A stretch of DNA of 44,953 nucleotides from Salinivenus iranica. Lineage in GTDB: Bacteria > Bacteroidota > Rhodothermia > Rhodothermales > Salinibacteraceae. Under the pieces are notes generated by a model. The model was not told where the DNA came from and ran no database searches. It worked only from the letters and a program-made list of their open reading frames with translations. The DNA lies in assembly GCA_002894665.1 (NCBI GenBank), contig NCRB01000019.1, positions 1 to 44,953 on the forward strand, given 5' to 3'. Positions 17,348 to 26,012 of this stretch are shown piece by piece. The position numbers and the translations under genes are program-made. Within the stretch, counting starts at the first letter, position 1; each line of letters opens with the position of its first letter.

Positions 17348-19093
17348 TCACACCAGTCGGCGACTGCGGAGGCAGCGCTGAAGCCACTGCTTTTTGCGCT
17401 TCAGGAGTTTGAGGCTCATGTCGGACTGCGCTTTGCGAAATCGCTCCTTCGCCTTCGCATGGACGTCCCGGATGTGAACGTCCATGCCCCGGTTTTCGAG
17501 GGTGTGGGCCACCTGCGTGGCCAGCTCCGCGCACTCTTTCCGGAGCTTTTCCTCCCGGGCCGATAGGTCGAGCGTGTCAGGATCCGGTTCCTCAAACGGC
17601 TGGCGCTGCACCTGCAGGTTGGCATCCCGGCTGTTGCTCTCCAGCTCCAGCCGATGCGTTTCAATGTCGCCCTCATTCACCCCTGTTAGCGCCCACTCCG
17701 AGGCCTCGTCGTTTTGTTCAACCTTCTCAGGCGCGGTCCCTTCTTCCGTCCGGCGCCGCAGGCCCTCCTGCACCTCGCGCGTCATCCAGTCGAGGGTCTG
17801 AGAGAGGCCCAGGTCGCCCGAGGTAAACACGTCGCACACGTTGGCCGCCTCGTCCCAGCCGTCGTAGTACCGCATGCCGCGGAAGATCTGCTGCAGCGTT
17901 TTGGAGCGGGCGCTCACGAGATCCAGCTTGGCGATGACGCTGATGGTTTTGATGTCGGTGCCCTCGCCAATCATGTCGACCTGCACCATCACGTCCACGT
18001 CGCCCTGGCGGTAGGCCTCCAGGCGTTTTTCCCGCTCGTCGCGCGACACGTCCTGTCCGATGCGCGTGGTGGTGAACCAGCCGTAGCGCCGCTCCATGAA
18101 GTCGAGCACGTCGGCCGCGTGGCGGTTGCTCATGCAGGTGACGAGCATCTGGTGATTGCGCTCGTCGCCGGGCCCGAAGTGGCGGGCCCGCTTTTCCTGC
18201 AGTCGCCCCACGGCCGGGCCCAGCAGGGTGTCGAGGTATACGTCGTGGAAGCGGAGGCTGCGGCGGGCGAAGTAGCGGTCGAGGTGTGCGGTGTCGCGGC
18301 CCACCTCGTTTTTCAGTTCAGCGAGGCTCACCTCCACCTCCTCTCCGGTGTCCTCCTCCACCATCGTAATGGTGTAGTCGACCACGTGCGCCTCGATGCG
18401 CTTCAGGATCTGGCCCTCGGCGTGCGCGTCGCGCAGGCTCACCTCGTGGAGGGCGCGGTAGTGGAGCTGCTCCTGGCCGCTGTCGGTCGTTTCCACGTCG
18501 TGCGGGACCCCAAAGAGCGGCTGGCCGTCGCTGCGGAGGGGCGTGCCCGAGAGGCCGATAAGCGAGTCGTACGGCAGCCGCCCCACGGCCTGCGACCAGG
18601 CGCCCTCCTCGGGCAGGTGGTGGATCTCGTCGAGCACAAAGAGCGGCGATCCCTGCTGGCAGTAGCGCTGCAGGTCGCTGTTGCCGGATTGCCCGCAGGC
18701 GTACTGGTAGGTCGCGATGACGATGGGGATGTCGGGGTTCTTGACGAACACGCGGTCCGCGTCGGCCACGCAGAACGGCATGCGGGGCGCCCCGATCCAG
18801 CGGAGCATGCGGGCCATCTCGTCCGCGTCGGCGTACTGCTCCTGCAGGTTGCTGCGGGGCACGAACACCACCAGCTTGTCGCACACGCCCATGGCGCGGG
18901 CCACGGCGAAGGAGGCGAGGGCCGTCAGCGTCTTGCCGTAGCCAGGCACGAAGACGCCAAGGTGATCGGTGCGGCCCTCCTGGTAGGCCCGGGCGAGCTT
19001 GGCGAGGAAGGCGAGCTGCCCCTCGCGGAACGAGAAGTCGTCGGCGGGGGCGAGGCCGGGGAGGTTGGCGGCGTCGATGTTGGGAATAGACAT
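17348..19093 (-). CDS. Superfamily 2 DEAD/DEAH-type helicase
   Basis: A 581-residue ATP-dependent SF2 helicase/translocase of the ResIII/UvrB-like group. Motifs in order: FREGQ near 22 (Q-like motif), Walker A PGYGKT (50-55), DEIHH (155-159, motif II), SGTPLRSDG (182-190, motif III-like), DMIGEGTDI (373-381, motif V) and QQIFRGMRY (401-409, motif VI). The last 120 residues are highly charged and helical, with many Glu, Arg and Lys, and may bind nucleic acid or a partner. No nuclease or methylase domain is visible, so it is not a whole restriction enzyme. It lies 171 bases downstream of jetD on the same strand, so it may be part of, or just next to, the defence operon. Exact role unknown. Confidence 0.85.
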   Translation of the reverse strand: MSIPNIDAANLPGLAPADDFSFREGQLAFLAKLARAYQEGRTDHLGVFVPGYGKTLTALASFAVARAMGVCDKLVVFVPRSNLQEQYADADEMARMLRWIGAPRMPFCVADADRVFVKNPDIPIVIATYQYACGQSGNSDLQRYCQQGSPLFVLDEIHHLPEEGAWSQAVGRLPYDSLIGLSGTPLRSDGQPLFGVPHDVETTDSGQEQLHYRALHEVSLRDAHAEGQILKRIEAHVVDYTITMVEEDTGEEVEVSLAELKNEVGRDTAHLDRYFARRSLRFHDVYLDTLLGPAVGRLQEKRARHFGPGDERNHQMLVTCMSNRHAADVLDFMERRYGWFTTTRIGQDVSRDEREKRLEAYRQGDVDVMVQVDMIGEGTDIKTISVIAKLDLVSARSKTLQQIFRGMRYYDGWDEAANVCDVFTSGDLGLSQTLDWMTREVQEGLRRRTEEGTAPEKVEQNDEASEWALTGVNEGDIETHRLELESNSRDANLQVQRQPFEEPDPDTLDLSAREEKLRKECAELATQVAHTLENRGMDVHIRDVHAKAKERFRKAQSDMSLKLLKRKKQWLQRCLRSRRLV

Positions 19094-19264
19094 AGAGATA
19101 CTGCGAGGCGACAGACACTGCAGAGGGTAACCGGGGCGACGGCCCCAGGCACAAACACCGCCCCCAACGTAGGGGTTACGAGATGGAGCCGAAAGCAGTC
19201 TGGATAGACGTTTCGGGAAATTGGTTTGCTTGAATGTGGTGGTTCATTCTGCGCGTGTCCATTT

Positions 19265-20185
19265 TCAATCGTCCTCTTGCAAAGCCTTGTGCAGGAGGAT
19301 CTCTTGCTCTAGCCCTTGCCCATACCGATGAAGCAGACGCAGAAGCCGTTGGATGTCTGGATGTGAGGCCTCAGCCAGCCCGTCGAGACGAGCAGCGCTG
19401 TCCGCGTAAAGATCGGATTTTCCATACCGCTCAAGAAGCACTTCCAGTCCATCCGGCCAAAACAGCCGGGCTTGCGATCCGCACACGTTATACAAGCGTT
19501 GAAATTCGCTCAGTCCTACAGGGTCGTAGTCGGGACAGTGGATGAGACTTCCAGTCCCAATGTCGAGCGCACCGAGCCACCCAACCATCCGGGTGGAAAG
19601 GACCCCCCCTCCGAGACACGCCAGCCGTGCCGTCGTGCCAAGGTCCTCAAAGCGCAGGAAGGCCTCCCGATTCTCCACGACGGCCAGGGACTCCTCAATG
19701 GCAATCGACGTGTCAGAGCCAAGCACCACGGCAGCGACCCCTGCTGTTTCGGTGAGTTGTCCCACCCGAAACGGAGACCCTTCATAGGTGATCGTCGTAC
19801 CGGGTGCGCCACGAAACAAGAGCACTTCGTCCCCGGCCGTTCCTCGTTTTGCATCCCGAAAGTGCGTCACTGCTTCGGAAGCCGGGAGAGCTCCATCGGC
19901 TCCACGGTCCGCAGCCGCACGCGCATCGTCGAGCCCGGAGGGATACCTTTTTTCGGCAAACTGCCGGACCACCTCCTCGTTTTGAACCGCGAGACGTCGG
20001 CCGCCTCCAGAACGCTCTACCGTCAACACGCCCGCCTCACGAAGAGAGCGAAGCTGGTCTCGCTGCTTAGTACTTACGCTACTCCAAGGCACACCCCCCT
20101 CGTCCAGAAGCCGACCCAGTGTCTGAATGAGTCCGTCTGCCATCCCGAAAGCTTTTTCAATCACAGATGCCGTGAGCGGGTTCAC
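19265..20185 (-). CDS. jetD: Wadjet subunit JetD, TOPRIM nuclease
   Basis: Fourth gene of a Wadjet (MksG/JetD-type) system; in studied systems JetD cuts plasmid DNA that the SMC complex has recognised by extrusion. The 306-residue protein begins with a winged-helix-like region (1-80: QRDQLRSLREAGVLTVER) and ends with a TOPRIM domain related to topoisomerase VI/Spo11. Catalytic residues are present: Glu171 in VVENREAF and Asp219/Asp221 in CPDYDPVGL; a terminal GQGLEQE resembles the family's closing motif. It is short: type I JetD proteins have, as I recall, about 390-400 residues. Starts: GTG at 20185 (taken here), GTG at 20203 overlapping jetC by 11 bases, or ATG at 20143. The long upstream open frame is a shadow of jetC. 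Confidence 0.85.
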   Translation of the reverse strand: MNPLTASVIEKAFGMADGLIQTLGRLLDEGGVPWSSVSTKQRDQLRSLREAGVLTVERSGGGRRLAVQNEEVVRQFAEKRYPSGLDDARAAADRGADGALPASEAVTHFRDAKRGTAGDEVLLFRGAPGTTITYEGSPFRVGQLTETAGVAAVVLGSDTSIAIEESLAVVENREAFLRFEDLGTTARLACLGGGVLSTRMVGWLGALDIGTGSLIHCPDYDPVGLSEFQRLYNVCGSQARLFWPDGLEVLLERYGKSDLYADSAARLDGLAEASHPDIQRLLRLLHRYGQGLEQEILLHKALQEDD

Positions 20186-20192
20186 ATCCGAA

Positions 20193-23006
20193 CTACCGGC
20201 CACTCGCAACGGACGAGCGAGGCCCTCCACTGGCCGTCTCCTCCTTCTGTCGAAGCTCAACCCGATGTTCGGGCCCGAGATAAACCCGCTCGCCATTCGA
20301 CTGAAGGTAGTAAATGTGCCGGACGGCCGTCGACTCAGACGGACTTGCAAGAACGGGAACGAACCCCATCTCGGTCGAGGCCCGCACGACCCCTTCGAGG
20401 TTGCTCTCGTCCAGGCTTGACGCTTCGTCGAGATAGAACGGAAGCCGGAGGGCGTCTTCCCGCAGTAGATCATTGATGAGCACCAGGTGCACGAGCACCT
20501 TGATCGTGATCGACGTTCCGTTGGATTGGATGTTGTCCAGCCCGTCGTACCGCTCGGTCCCTCCATCGACGGTCGTGACCGCAAATCCGACGTTGAAGAG
20601 ATCCGTGAGATGAATCTGCGGATGTCCCTGGAAAAGCTCTTTCAGTTGCCGGAGGTCCTCTTCAATCTCCCCCTCGCCCCCGAAGAGCGGCATTGCGTCG
20701 TGCTTCGCGACGCGCTCCAGAAGATCCGTAAATGACTCGATCGGCGTGATGTCCAAACGAAGACGCTCCAAATCCGAAACGGACGTTCCCCGAAGCCGGC
20801 GATTCATGCGGTCGACGACGCTCTGAATGGTCTCCAGGCTCGACAGGAGGTCGTTGATCTTTCGTCCCAGCCCGGTCATCAACTCGTCCCACAACGTTTC
20901 AAGTGTACGACGGCGAGCGTCGAGCCCTTCTCTTTGGTCGCGGAGTTCCTCAAGGGTAGCGGCTCTTGTGTCTTTCTTATACTCGCCGTAGGTGCCGCTG
21001 TGAATGCGATCCAGAGTCCTCTGTAGCCGATTTGAGGCGCGAGATTCCCGCTCTCTCTCCTTCTGATACTGGTCTGCCCAAGAGAGAATGTCCGCTCCAG
21101 CCGTCTCCGTCCCGATTGAGGGAAGAACTGGGGACTGATCTACTTGAGGGCCTGCCCCCTCCGGGTGGGCGACCGTCAGGTACCGCCCCCACGCCGGGGG
21201 AGGCGCCTCGAGTGTGCGCATTTGGGTTTCGATCCTCTCCGTTTGCGTCCGGAGCTGCTCAAGCTGAGACCGGCAAGTCCGACGCTCTCGCTTCAGATTC
21301 TGTAGTGCGGTCTCCTTCTCGGCCAGACGCTCTTTCGTGGTGTTCAACACATCGGTTCGATCGGCAATTTGGGACCGCACAGACTGGAGCTTCTCTTCTG
21401 CCGCCACTGCTTTCTCATACGTCTTCATCTTCGACTGAAGCTCCTCAAGGCGATCACCGATCTTCTCGGCCTTTCGACGCCTCGAAGTCACGTCCCGCGC
21501 AATCTCCAAGCGGCGGTCAAGCCGTTCGTACTCGGTGCGTCGCTGCTTCAGCTCGTTTCGAATGCGGTCCGGATCCGTATAGTCGGCGAGACCGGGATCT
21601 GAAAGGGCCGCAAGCGAAAGGTGACCGCCCGGAAAGTGCCAGCGTCCCTCGTCGAAACGATCACCGTGAGACCGTAAGCTCCGGAGCAATTCGTCCAGAT
21701 CGTCGAGGACAATCTCCTCCCCGTCGACGTTCAGTTCCAAGAGGTGAGGATTGAGAATCCGAAAGAGTCGCGTCAGCCGATCCTCCCCGAGATGCCTTTT
21801 CAATAGCGGCCCCATCAGGTCCTGGAGCCCCTCTAGGCGTTTTTGAAGACGCTTTATCGTGTTTTCAGCCCGGGTGCGGCGCTTCTGGATCTCTTCGGGA
21901 TCATCGGTGTCCGCCGACTTGAGGTCGGCGAGAATTTGTGCCTGCTTGTCCTTGAGCTCATCGATTCGGGCGGCCACCTCTTCCGGCTCGAAGTCGGAAA
22001 ACTGGCCAATCAGATCGGTGAGCTCTTCTTCTTTTCCGTTGAGCCGTCCGAGATTGCGGTTCACCTCGTCCCGTTTTTCTACGAGCGCCTGCTTCTCCTC
22101 CTGCACCGCTTGCAGGGCCGATTCCGTCTGTCGAATCTCGCGTTGAAGCTGCTGCTGTGTCCCCCGAAGAGACGCGCTCTGCCGACTGTTCGCCCGAAGA
22201 AGCCGGATCCACCCTTCGCCCGATCGGCGCCGAAGCTCCGATTGCCGGTTCGCGTGACGAAGCGCGTCCTCGATGTCCGCCTCGTGGCGCTTTAGGTGGG
22301 CAATCTCACGCCGGTATCGCTGCATTTTTTCAAACTCCTCGGCGTGGGCCTCTTTCAGGTTGATCTCGAGCGCCTCCATCTCCGAGGCATAGGTGCTGCA
22401 GAGCGTCTGCTTCAGGGCGTTCTGATCGAGTCGTCGGAGGCGAATGAGGCCCTTGAAGAGATTCCGGAATTTTGCGTAGCCGTTGTGGTCCTGCACCGGA
22501 ATGAGTCCCAGATTGAGGCCTTCACTCTCTCCAATCCCAGTGAGAGCGGCCCGAAGGGTTCGGGCCTCCAACTCCCGAAAGTCCTTCAGACTGAGCGCCT
22601 GTTTTATATCCTCGACCTCTCGGGGCACCGTCCCCTCCTCGGACGAGGCCACAAAATCCGTCTTCTCAAATTCGCCGCAGAAGGCAAATCGCTGGATGTC
22701 GTGTCCGTCCGCCGGTCCTTTTCCGTAGGCGCCGACCACCTGCATGCCCTCCGGGGTGAGGCACTCGAAGAGCACGTAGCTCCGACGATCGGGAAAGTAG
22801 TACGACTTCGTGTCCCGCCAGCTGTACCCGGGAAACGACATGTGGCTCTCCTTGTCGATGTAGAGCAGCTGAAGAATGTTGACCAGGGTGGTCTTGCCAA
22901 CATTGTTGGGTCCTACGAGATGCAGGGGCCTGGTGAGATCCACGTCGGCGTAGCTGAATTTCGCCGCGTTGATGAGGATGAGTCGCGTCGGTCCAGTGGT
23001 GGGCAT
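20193..23006 (-). CDS. jetC: Wadjet subunit JetC, SMC/MukB-like ATPase
   Basis: The motor of the JetABC complex: an SMC-like ATPase thought to extrude DNA loops and sense small circular DNA. In the 937-residue reading the N-terminal head has Walker A GPNNVGKTT (32-40). Long coiled coils run from about 210-400 and 480-600, with a compact hinge-like part between (405-480). The C-terminal head has a signature-like NGTSITIKVLVHLVL (829-843) and Walker B LPFYLDEAS (855-863; Asp860, Glu861). It is short for a MukB relative (E. coli MukB is about 1490). The ATG at 23006 gives a family-like beginning; a GTG at 23081 would overlap the jetB stop as GTGA and add 25 basic residues. GC is lower than in the flanks, as expected partly from Lys/Glu-rich coils. 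Confidence 0.92.
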   Translation of the reverse strand: MPTTGPTRLILINAAKFSYADVDLTRPLHLVGPNNVGKTTLVNILQLLYIDKESHMSFPGYSWRDTKSYYFPDRRSYVLFECLTPEGMQVVGAYGKGPADGHDIQRFAFCGEFEKTDFVASSEEGTVPREVEDIKQALSLKDFRELEARTLRAALTGIGESEGLNLGLIPVQDHNGYAKFRNLFKGLIRLRRLDQNALKQTLCSTYASEMEALEINLKEAHAEEFEKMQRYRREIAHLKRHEADIEDALRHANRQSELRRRSGEGWIRLLRANSRQSASLRGTQQQLQREIRQTESALQAVQEEKQALVEKRDEVNRNLGRLNGKEEELTDLIGQFSDFEPEEVAARIDELKDKQAQILADLKSADTDDPEEIQKRRTRAENTIKRLQKRLEGLQDLMGPLLKRHLGEDRLTRLFRILNPHLLELNVDGEEIVLDDLDELLRSLRSHGDRFDEGRWHFPGGHLSLAALSDPGLADYTDPDRIRNELKQRRTEYERLDRRLEIARDVTSRRRKAEKIGDRLEELQSKMKTYEKAVAAEEKLQSVRSQIADRTDVLNTTKERLAEKETALQNLKRERRTCRSQLEQLRTQTERIETQMRTLEAPPPAWGRYLTVAHPEGAGPQVDQSPVLPSIGTETAGADILSWADQYQKERERESRASNRLQRTLDRIHSGTYGEYKKDTRAATLEELRDQREGLDARRRTLETLWDELMTGLGRKINDLLSSLETIQSVVDRMNRRLRGTSVSDLERLRLDITPIESFTDLLERVAKHDAMPLFGGEGEIEEDLRQLKELFQGHPQIHLTDLFNVGFAVTTVDGGTERYDGLDNIQSNGTSITIKVLVHLVLINDLLREDALRLPFYLDEASSLDESNLEGVVRASTEMGFVPVLASPSESTAVRHIYYLQSNGERVYLGPEHRVELRQKEETASGGPRSSVASGR

Positions 23007-23077
23007 CGGACTGGATACACGTAAATGAATGGCGGAGACATTGAAATGCCGGCCGACTCTCCTGAACTGTCGTCTCT

Positions 23078-23668
23078 TCACTCAATTGAGGAAGAATCGG
23101 CCAGGTCTGGGGAATCGATAGCGGAATCCTGAGACGTTGAGACCTCTTCCGCCTCCCCCTCCTTAAGATCTGAGGCCTCGCGGCAGAGGTCCAAAAACCG
23201 GTAGGCGGCCCTTCGAAGCATAAAACCAGTGTCGACCCTCTTCGCGAACCCGAATCGCACCAGGGACCTCACGATGCCGTCCAGGTCGTCGGCGTCGTGG
23301 ACGTCAATGGCATTCATGTACTCCTCGTACCGGGCCGTTTTCAGGTGGGGCAGGTCCTCAATTCGGAACCCCGTGTCGAACAATGAGGGAACAATCGACG
23401 AATGGGTTTCGCCAAAGTGCTCAACGAGGACCAGCATGAACAGGCCCATCCGTCGTGCTTGCTTCCCCGGCTGCACGTTGTCGTTTGCAACCAGGTAAAC
23501 CACGTTCTTCGGATGCTTCTTCAGATCGAGCCCGAGGCTGTCAAACAAGCGCTGATACTCCCCAAACCGGTCCCAGAGCGTGCGGTAGACCTCGCCGTCC
23601 TCCGGGGTGAAATGATACCCCCGGCGGAGCTTGTTAAAAATAGGTTCGAGGTGGGGAAGAGAATCCAT
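23078..23668 (-). CDS. jetB: Wadjet subunit JetB, MukE/MksE-like
   Basis: A 196-residue protein placed where the MukE-like kite subunit belongs, between the kleisin (jetA) and SMC (jetC) genes. It has a predicted winged-helix fold: PEDGEVYRTLWDRFGEYQRLF, then KNVVYLVANDNVQPGKQARRMGLFMLVLVEHF, then a second helical domain with IVRSLVRFGFAKRVDTGFML, which resembles the wing of MksE/DUF4194-type proteins. The C-terminal 30 residues are acidic and probably disordered. In MukBEF-like complexes this subunit binds the kleisin and DNA. The stop at 23078 overlaps the alternative GTG start of jetC. The 63-base gap before it is longer than the other gaps in the operon. Confidence 0.82.
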   Translation of the reverse strand: MDSLPHLEPIFNKLRRGYHFTPEDGEVYRTLWDRFGEYQRLFDSLGLDLKKHPKNVVYLVANDNVQPGKQARRMGLFMLVLVEHFGETHSSIVPSLFDTGFRIEDLPHLKTARYEEYMNAIDVHDADDLDGIVRSLVRFGFAKRVDTGFMLRRAAYRFLDLCREASDLKEGEAEEVSTSQDSAIDSPDLADSSSIE

Positions 23669-23710
23669 ATCCTCGACGACTTGGGTGACAGAACGAGCGG
23701 CTCAGACTGG

Positions 23711-23729
23711 TTTGGCACCAAACATTATA
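23711..23729 (-). promoter_or_regulatory. TATAAT box and inverted repeat between jetA and jetB
   Basis: The 63-base gap between jetA and jetB holds, on the minus strand, TATAAT (23729-23724) immediately followed by the inverted repeat TTTGG-TG-CCAAA (23722-23711). No matching -35 or TTTG element is visible at the right distance. It may be an internal promoter with an overlapping operator, or chance in an AT-rich gap. Confidence 0.3.
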
Positions 23730-23731
23730 AT

Positions 23732-24961
23732 TTACCGAGAAGAGAAGCCTTCCTCGACCCTTATCCGAACCGGAACGGCCGACAGTACTGTGTCCCCGAA
23801 ATCGTATTCCCTTCGCGTGTCTCCGAATGTTGCCGACAACGTCTCGCTCTGCAGAAGGTAGCGGTAGGCTCGAAGGGTTCGCAGGGGGCCGGCGTCCCGT
23901 TCATCAATGAGCCAGGCCATCGCGTCGGGGATCGGACAGGTCGCGTGCGCATCTGAGATGAGTTCTTCCCTGTCGAGCACCGAGGGGACGCGTGACGACG
24001 AAGGCTCCTGAATGGGCTCCGGGTCCGGCGGTTCGTATCCCGCCATGTCGTGCAGATACGAACTGAGGCCCTCCTCCCGAAACACTGTTCGCATTCTGAA
24101 GCTCGCGAGCTCCATTTCTTCAATCAACTTCAGCGAATCCGCCCCCTCGTGGTGAACGCGGTTCAAAAGCGAGGACGCGCCTTCGAGGATGTCGCTATTC
24201 GTCTCGTGCTGCTCGTATAGACGGGTCGTTTCTCGCCGGGCGGCCTCGAAGTTCTCGAGGACGGTTCGCCGAACGCGTCGGAGTCGCGCCCTCGTCGATT
24301 TGAGATCTTGAACAAGGGAGGGTTCGTCCGAAAAAGCAGTCTGTGCTTCGCCAAGCATCACCCTGAGTTGGGAAAAACGCTTCTCAAACGGCCCCCGACT
24401 CTGGACGATGTTTTGAAGCGGCGTGACGTAGTCGTCGAGTAGCTCATTAATCATCGCAAAGCGCTCCCGAACGGAGTGGGACATCGTTTCGGCCCGGAGC
24501 TCGGTTACACGGTTCAGAACCGCCTCCCGGTTCGATCGAGAGAGCGTACGAATATTCTCAATTTCGGTATCGATATGTTCGAGCACGCGCTCTACGCCCG
24601 GGCCGTTAGACTCCTCGGTGCGGTGATCGAGTCGCTCCATGAGTTCTTCCAGACGATCGAGGTACGCCTGGATGGCCTTCGGTGTGCTTAGCTTCTGCTT
24701 TCGCCGGAACTCTCGAAAAAGCTGGCGCACTGGGGGCGTAAGTTCGAAGGACGCCGTCTCTTCAGGACGGGGCTCGATCAGCCGGTGTGTCTGAAACTGT
24801 CGGAAAACGTGCCCGGCGGAGGCCGTGTGGGGGGAGTCGTTGCCCAGTCGGGAGCGGAGTTCAGTCTCCCGCATTCCCTTCCGGGCGTCGAAGAGCGCCT
24901 CCAGCGTTTCGAAGTGCTGATGCGCCAACCGGAAAAACGTTTTGATGTCGGGCGTGGACAT
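23732..24961 (-). CDS. jetA: Wadjet subunit JetA, MukF/MksF-like kleisin
   Basis: First gene of the Wadjet operon. The 409-residue protein is almost entirely helical. Residues 1-75 form a winged-helix-like domain with ETELRSRLGNDSPHTASAGHVFRQF, residues 80-300 are long amphipathic helices, and the C-terminal 100 residues (from about 320) form a second small domain. This order matches the kleisin subunits MukF/MksF/JetA (DUF3375-like in type I), which bridge the SMC heads. Sequence identity to well-known members looks low, so the assignment rests on gene order and architecture. It starts 11 bases after the menB stop, with no room for its own promoter, so it is probably read through from menB or from a promoter inside menB. 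Confidence 0.8.
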   Translation of the reverse strand: MSTPDIKTFFRLAHQHFETLEALFDARKGMRETELRSRLGNDSPHTASAGHVFRQFQTHRLIEPRPEETASFELTPPVRQLFREFRRKQKLSTPKAIQAYLDRLEELMERLDHRTEESNGPGVERVLEHIDTEIENIRTLSRSNREAVLNRVTELRAETMSHSVRERFAMINELLDDYVTPLQNIVQSRGPFEKRFSQLRVMLGEAQTAFSDEPSLVQDLKSTRARLRRVRRTVLENFEAARRETTRLYEQHETNSDILEGASSLLNRVHHEGADSLKLIEEMELASFRMRTVFREEGLSSYLHDMAGYEPPDPEPIQEPSSSRVPSVLDREELISDAHATCPIPDAMAWLIDERDAGPLRTLRAYRYLLQSETLSATFGDTRREYDFGDTVLSAVPVRIRVEEGFSSR

Positions 24962-24972
24962 AAGATTTCAGT

Positions 24973-25866
24973 CTAATAGTGCCAGGGCACATCGCTCCAG
25001 TCCGGCTCCCGCCCCTCCAGAAACGCATCGCGGCCCTCCTGCGCCTCGTCGGTCATGTACGCCAGGCGGGTCGCCTCGCCGGCAAAGACCTGCTGCCCCA
25101 CCATGCCGTCGTCCACCGCATTGAAGGCGTACTTGAGCATGCGGATGGCCGTGGGGCTCTTGCCGTTGATCGTCTCGGCCCAGTCGAGGGCCGTCTCCTC
25201 CAGCTCGTCGTGCGGGACCGCCTCGTTGGCCATGCCCATCTCCACGGCCTCCGCCGCGGAGTAGGTCTTGCCAAGGAAGAAGATCTCGCGCGCCTTCTTC
25301 TGGCCTACCTGCCGCGCCAGCAGGGCCGAGCCAAAGCCGCCGTCGAAGCTGGCGACGTCGGGATCGGTCTGCTTAAAGGCGGCGTGCTCACGGCTGGCGA
25401 GGGTGAGATCACACACCACGTGCAGGCTGTGCCCCCCGCCGACGGCCCAGCCCGGCACCACGGCAATCACCACCTTGGGCATGAACCGGATGAGGCGCTG
25501 GACCTCCAGGATGTGCAGGCGTCCCGGACGCGCCTCGTCCGCCTCGCCTTCCTCGTCCTCGTACTGGTACCCGTCGGCGCCGCGAATGCGCTGGTCGCCG
25601 CCCGACGAAAACGCCCACTTGCCGTGTTTCTCCGAGGGGCCGTTGCCGGTGAGCAGCACGCAGCCCACATCGGCACTCTGGCGGGCATGATCGAGGGCCT
25701 GGTACAGCTCGTCCACCGTGGGCGGACGAAAGGCATTCAGCACCTCGGGGCGGTCGAATGCGATGCGGACCGTGCCGTGGGCCTCGGCGCGGTGGTAGGT
25801 CACATCGTCGAACTCGAAGCCCTCAACGGGCGTCCAGGCATCGGCGGCAAAAAGATCAGAAACCAC
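24973..25866 (-). CDS. menB: 1,4-dihydroxy-2-naphthoyl-CoA synthase
   Basis: Crotonase-fold enzyme closing the second ring in menaquinone synthesis, in the cytoplasm. The 297 residues include AFSSGGDQ (oxyanion hole region), PGWAVGGGHSLHVVCDLTLAS, and FKQTDPDVASFDGGFGSALLARQ. The Asp in QTDP is the feature of MenB enzymes that supply a side-chain carboxylate instead of using bicarbonate (as in mycobacteria), where the other class has Gly. An acidic stretch in the middle (DEEGEADEA) fits a halophile. The start is GTG at 25866; no nearby ATG fits. Other men genes are not in the window. The jet operon follows after 11 bases. A near-palindrome lies upstream at 25911-25928. Confidence 0.95.
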   Translation of the reverse strand: MVSDLFAADAWTPVEGFEFDDVTYHRAEAHGTVRIAFDRPEVLNAFRPPTVDELYQALDHARQSADVGCVLLTGNGPSEKHGKWAFSSGGDQRIRGADGYQYEDEEGEADEARPGRLHILEVQRLIRFMPKVVIAVVPGWAVGGGHSLHVVCDLTLASREHAAFKQTDPDVASFDGGFGSALLARQVGQKKAREIFFLGKTYSAAEAVEMGMANEAVPHDELEETALDWAETINGKSPTAIRMLKYAFNAVDDGMVGQQVFAGEATRLAYMTDEAQEGRDAFLEGREPDWSDVPWHY

Positions 25867-25910
25867 GGGCAGGAGTCGGTTGAATTCAGAAGGAGCACGA
25901 GCTTCACCGA

Positions 25911-25928
25911 GATCGTTGATCGACGATC
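25911..25928. promoter_or_regulatory. 18-base near-palindrome upstream of menB-jetABCD
   Basis: Arms GATCGT (25911-25916) and ACGATC (25923-25928) flank TGATCG, itself nearly symmetric, so only one opposed pair of bases (T/G) breaks the dyad. It lies 45 bases before the menB start codon and is a candidate operator for menB and, by read-through, for the jet genes. Confidence 0.35.
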
Positions 25929-26012
25929 CGGCCGCAGAGTTTCACCACCGGGGCGCACGGGACAACGGACGGGGTCGTTCGGGGCTTCGTTGCGACTCCC
26001 GGACTGCCATCA

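Noticed and set aside
17714-19207. 497-codon plus-strand open frame
   Set aside because: Antisense to the helicase, whose motifs are unmistakable on the other strand.
20204-20584. Upstream extension of jetD by about 127 codons
   Set aside because: It overlaps jetC in another frame and is Arg/Ser/Pro-rich; the conserved JetC Walker B and C-terminus lie here.
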